This document shows positions 13,689 through 15,486 of a stretch of DNA of 15,486 bases, one piece after another (position 1 is the first letter of the stretch; each line of letters opens with the position of its first letter). The stretch comes from JBFIHZ01 sp041601535. GTDB taxonomy: Bacteria > Pseudomonadota > Gammaproteobacteria > Xanthomonadales > SZUA-36. Made by a program: the position numbers and the translations under genes. The DNA lies in the NCBI GenBank assembly GCA_041601535.1, contig JBFIHZ010000065.1:1-15486 (forward strand). Reading direction: 5' to 3'. The notes under the pieces are model-generated. The model searched no databases and was not told the DNA's origin. It saw only the letters and a program-made list of their open reading frames with translations.

Positions 13689-14753
13689 ATGCCCGCACTC
13701 CGGAATTTCAGCCACAATCGAAGATTCAGCTCCACCGCCACTGCACTGGCATGCCTGCTGTGGACGCAGTGCGCGGTGGCGCAGAACACGCCGGCCAGCG
13801 GACCAGCAACTGCCGATGCCGCCACGGCTGCTGAACCGGACCAGCCGGACCCCTGCAGCTGGGAACTGCAGAACCAGGCCCTGCAGGAACGCTCCCAGGA
13901 GGTTCTGGAAGGGCTGTCGTGCTACAGCCTGCGCTGGTTTGACGGATTGTTCGGCGACCGCTTTGAGTTTGATGCCACGCAAATCAGTGGCCTGCTGAAA
14001 GTCGGTGCTGAATACACCGAATACGATGGCTTCGACCCAAAGCTGCGGCTACGGGTGCGCGCCCCCCTGCCCAATGTAGCCGGCCGCTGGGATGTGCTGA
14101 TTGGCCGGGTAGACGAAGACAGCTACATTGCCGATACACAGCCCCAGGACGAAACGTTTTATAACCCGGGCATCACCCGGGCCGATGAAAGCGAATGGCT
14201 GCTGGGCCTCGGTCACCGCAGTGAAAGCCGCAAACAGGGTTGGGATTATTCCATCGGTGTGCGCCTGCGCGTGCCGCCCAGGCTGTATGCCAAGACCCAG
14301 TATTACTATAACAAGGCCTATAGCGAAGCCTCCCAACTGCGCATGCGTCAGACCGTGTTCTGGAAAAGCAACGAGGGTCTGGGGGCTACCAGCCGCGCCG
14401 ATTTCTCCCATGCCTTCAGTTTCACCGACATGTTGCGCTGGGAAGTGGTGGGCACCGTCTCCCAGGAACGTGAGGGCCTGGACTGGTTTGCCGGCCAGAC
14501 CTGGTATCACCTGTTTCCCGGTGACAACGCAATCTCCCTGCTGGGCTTCGCGCGGGGCGAGACCGCGGCGGAAGTTGCCTTGCAGGAATACGGCCTGAAC
14601 CTGGTTTGGCGCCGCCCCTTCACCCGCGACTGGGTGTTCCTCACCCTGGGCCCCAGCCTGACCTGGCCCCGCTATCGGCTGCAGGAGACGCGCCGCGCAT
14701 CCTGGGGTTTTGGCGTATGGATTGAGATGGAGTTTGGTGACTACCGCTATTGA
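13689..14753 (+). CDS. Predicted outer-membrane beta-barrel protein, unknown function
   Basis: The product is 354 aa. A signal peptide spans about 1-31 (RNFSHNRR, then a hydrophobic stretch, cleavage at AVA|QN), followed by a Pro/Ala-rich linker. A short helical region contains C56 and C78, which could form a disulfide. It leads to WFDGLFGDRFEFD and then a long series of alternating amphipathic strands such as LRLRVRAPLPNVAG, WDYSIGVRLRV and WGFGVWIEMEF, typical of a barrel; the chain ends in an aromatic residue. I recall similar hypothetical proteins with a WFGDR segment in pseudomonads, but no function. The frame is open upstream to 13311. ATG at 13689 gives the best signal peptide but lacks a Shine-Dalgarno, while ATG at 13659, with GAGCGG six bases upstream, would add ten residues. 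Confidence 0.85.
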   Translation: MPALRNFSHNRRFSSTATALACLLWTQCAVAQNTPASGPATADAATAAEPDQPDPCSWELQNQALQERSQEVLEGLSCYSLRWFDGLFGDRFEFDATQISGLLKVGAEYTEYDGFDPKLRLRVRAPLPNVAGRWDVLIGRVDEDSYIADTQPQDETFYNPGITRADESEWLLGLGHRSESRKQGWDYSIGVRLRVPPRLYAKTQYYYNKAYSEASQLRMRQTVFWKSNEGLGATSRADFSHAFSFTDMLRWEVVGTVSQEREGLDWFAGQTWYHLFPGDNAISLLGFARGETAAEVALQEYGLNLVWRRPFTRDWVFLTLGPSLTWPRYRLQETRRASWGFGVWIEMEFGDYRY

Positions 14754-15400
14754 GGCTGTCCCGGACAGGCCGCCACCGCCTGGCGCGGATCCTGCGCTTC
14801 GCTGAGCAGCCGGATGCATTTCAACATGGCCGGTAAATCGCGCCGCAGGTTGCGCCGCATCAGCCAGCCCGGGGCCGGTGCCTGCGGCCGCAAACCCAGC
14901 TCATAGCGCAACACGGTGCCATCGGCGTACGGTATGAAGTCCCAGGATCCGCGCAGCACTTTCAGGTTGCCCGTGGTCATGTGGAAATGCATATGCCGGT
15001 GCGGCTGCCGGGTCACCGCAAAGGTGTAATCCATTTCCGGGGTGGCCCAGCCCTTATCCACCACCTGCCGGACCACTGCCGAATGGCCGTGATCCTCCAG
15101 CACTTCGCAGTGCTCCAGCCCGGGCATAAACACGAAAGCGAACTCGCAGGAAATGATGATATTCCAGATCTGCTCGGCCGGCGCGCGGATAAACACCCAG
15201 GATCGTGCCTGGGTCACCTTGTCATCGCCGCGCTCGTCCTGCTGGACCAGTTCCCCGGCAAGCAGCCGCTGCATTTGCGCTGCATCCGGCAATTCCGGCT
15301 CCGGCCCGGTGGCCGTGCCGTACACAGGCATAGCGCACAGCAGACTGACCGCCAGGCAGGCGGTGCAGCACAGTCGGGACTTCAACCACAGCGATACCAT
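14747..15400 (-). CDS. Secreted SRPBCC/START-like lipid-binding fold protein
   Basis: The product is 217 aa. Residues 1-30 look like a signal peptide (WLKSRLCCTACLAVSLLCAMPVYGTA). The mature part resembles the SRPBCC superfamily (START, polyketide cyclase, Coq10-like): ARSWVFIRAPAEQIWNII (about 65-82) fits the first strand and helix; FMPGLEHCEVLEDHG, the central strands MDYTFAVTRQPHRHMHF, GSWDFIPYADGTVLRYEL (about 151-168) and a long C-terminal helix (MRRNLRRDLPAMLKCIRLL) fit the rest. Such folds enclose a hydrophobic ligand; export to the periplasm is inferred from the N-terminus. The last codons overlap the convergent barrel gene by seven bases. The ATG at 15400 has no usable Shine-Dalgarno. 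The specific ligand is unknown. Confidence 0.85.
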   Translation of the reverse strand: MVSLWLKSRLCCTACLAVSLLCAMPVYGTATGPEPELPDAAQMQRLLAGELVQQDERGDDKVTQARSWVFIRAPAEQIWNIIISCEFAFVFMPGLEHCEVLEDHGHSAVVRQVVDKGWATPEMDYTFAVTRQPHRHMHFHMTTGNLKVLRGSWDFIPYADGTVLRYELGLRPQAPAPGWLMRRNLRRDLPAMLKCIRLLSEAQDPRQAVAACPGQPQ

Positions 15401-15441
15401 GTCCCATTATGCCGCCAGCGGCGAGGTTCGGGTGGAAACCC

Positions 15442-15466
15442 ATCATTCATCTACTCTGTGAATGAT
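15442..15466. promoter_or_regulatory. Inverted repeat upstream of the SRPBCC gene, possible operator
   Basis: ATCATTCA (15442-15449) and TGAATGAT (15459-15466) are a perfect eight-base inverted repeat separated by nine bases, 42 bases upstream of the SRPBCC start codon, where the DNA turns AT-rich. This spacing fits a dimeric regulator site. It could equally serve a gene beyond the right edge, or act as the terminator of a gene ending there (the plus strand continues TATTTCATTTTG). Confidence 0.4.
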
Positions 15467-15486
15467 TATTTCATTTTGAATATATA

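Noticed and set aside
1..15486. Mobile elements, CRISPR arrays, tRNA/rRNA genes, toxin-antitoxin or defence genes
   Set aside because: I looked on both strands and saw no spaced direct repeats, terminal inverted repeats, transposase/integrase motifs or RNA gene sequences; the region is core chromosome.

Overview
The window looks like a chromosomal core region of a gammaproteobacterium of fairly high GC content. Its gene orders are typical of that class: lptF-lptG divergent from pepA-holC-valS, and holD followed by rimI. TrpS, MscS and the DUF4124 protein point loosely towards a Pseudomonas/Oceanospirillales-type organism, but the genus cannot be fixed from sequence alone. I see no transposase, integrase, phage gene, CRISPR array, tRNA or rRNA.

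Layout. (1) Positions 1-1585, minus strand: lptG (N-terminal part only) and lptF, the permease pair of the LPS exporter LptB2FG. (2) 1775-6505, plus strand: pepA (leucyl aminopeptidase), holC (DNA polymerase III chi) and valS. (3) 6450-8462, minus strand: pssA (phosphatidylserine synthase), holD (DNA polymerase III psi) and rimI (ribosomal protein acetyltransferase). rimI converges on valS, and the two coding regions overlap. (4) 8595-10920, plus strand: a secreted DUF4124 protein and proS. (5) 10957-13562, minus strand: trpS, a small three-helix membrane protein and an MscS-type channel with an acidic N-terminal extension. (6) 13689-14753, plus strand: an uncharacterised protein predicted to be an outer-membrane beta-barrel. 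(7) 14747-15400, minus strand: a secreted SRPBCC/START-like protein that converges on the barrel gene and overlaps it by 7 bases. The window ends in an AT-rich stretch containing an inverted repeat.

Together the genes serve translation (three aminoacyl-tRNA synthetases and RimI), the replisome clamp loader (both chi and psi) and the cell envelope (LptFG, PssA, MscS, the barrel and the SRPBCC protein). Transcription units alternate strands with little spacing. Junctions are marked by start/stop overlaps (pssA/holD, trpS/small membrane gene), convergent coding overlaps (valS/rimI, barrel/SRPBCC) and hairpins (holC/valS, proS/mscS).

I do not see a clearly undescribed system. The points most worth following up are the holC-holD proximity with a linker-expanded psi, the small membrane gene coupled between trpS and an MscS channel, the barrel/SRPBCC pair, the RimI tail antisense to valS, and the non-ATG start of lptF.
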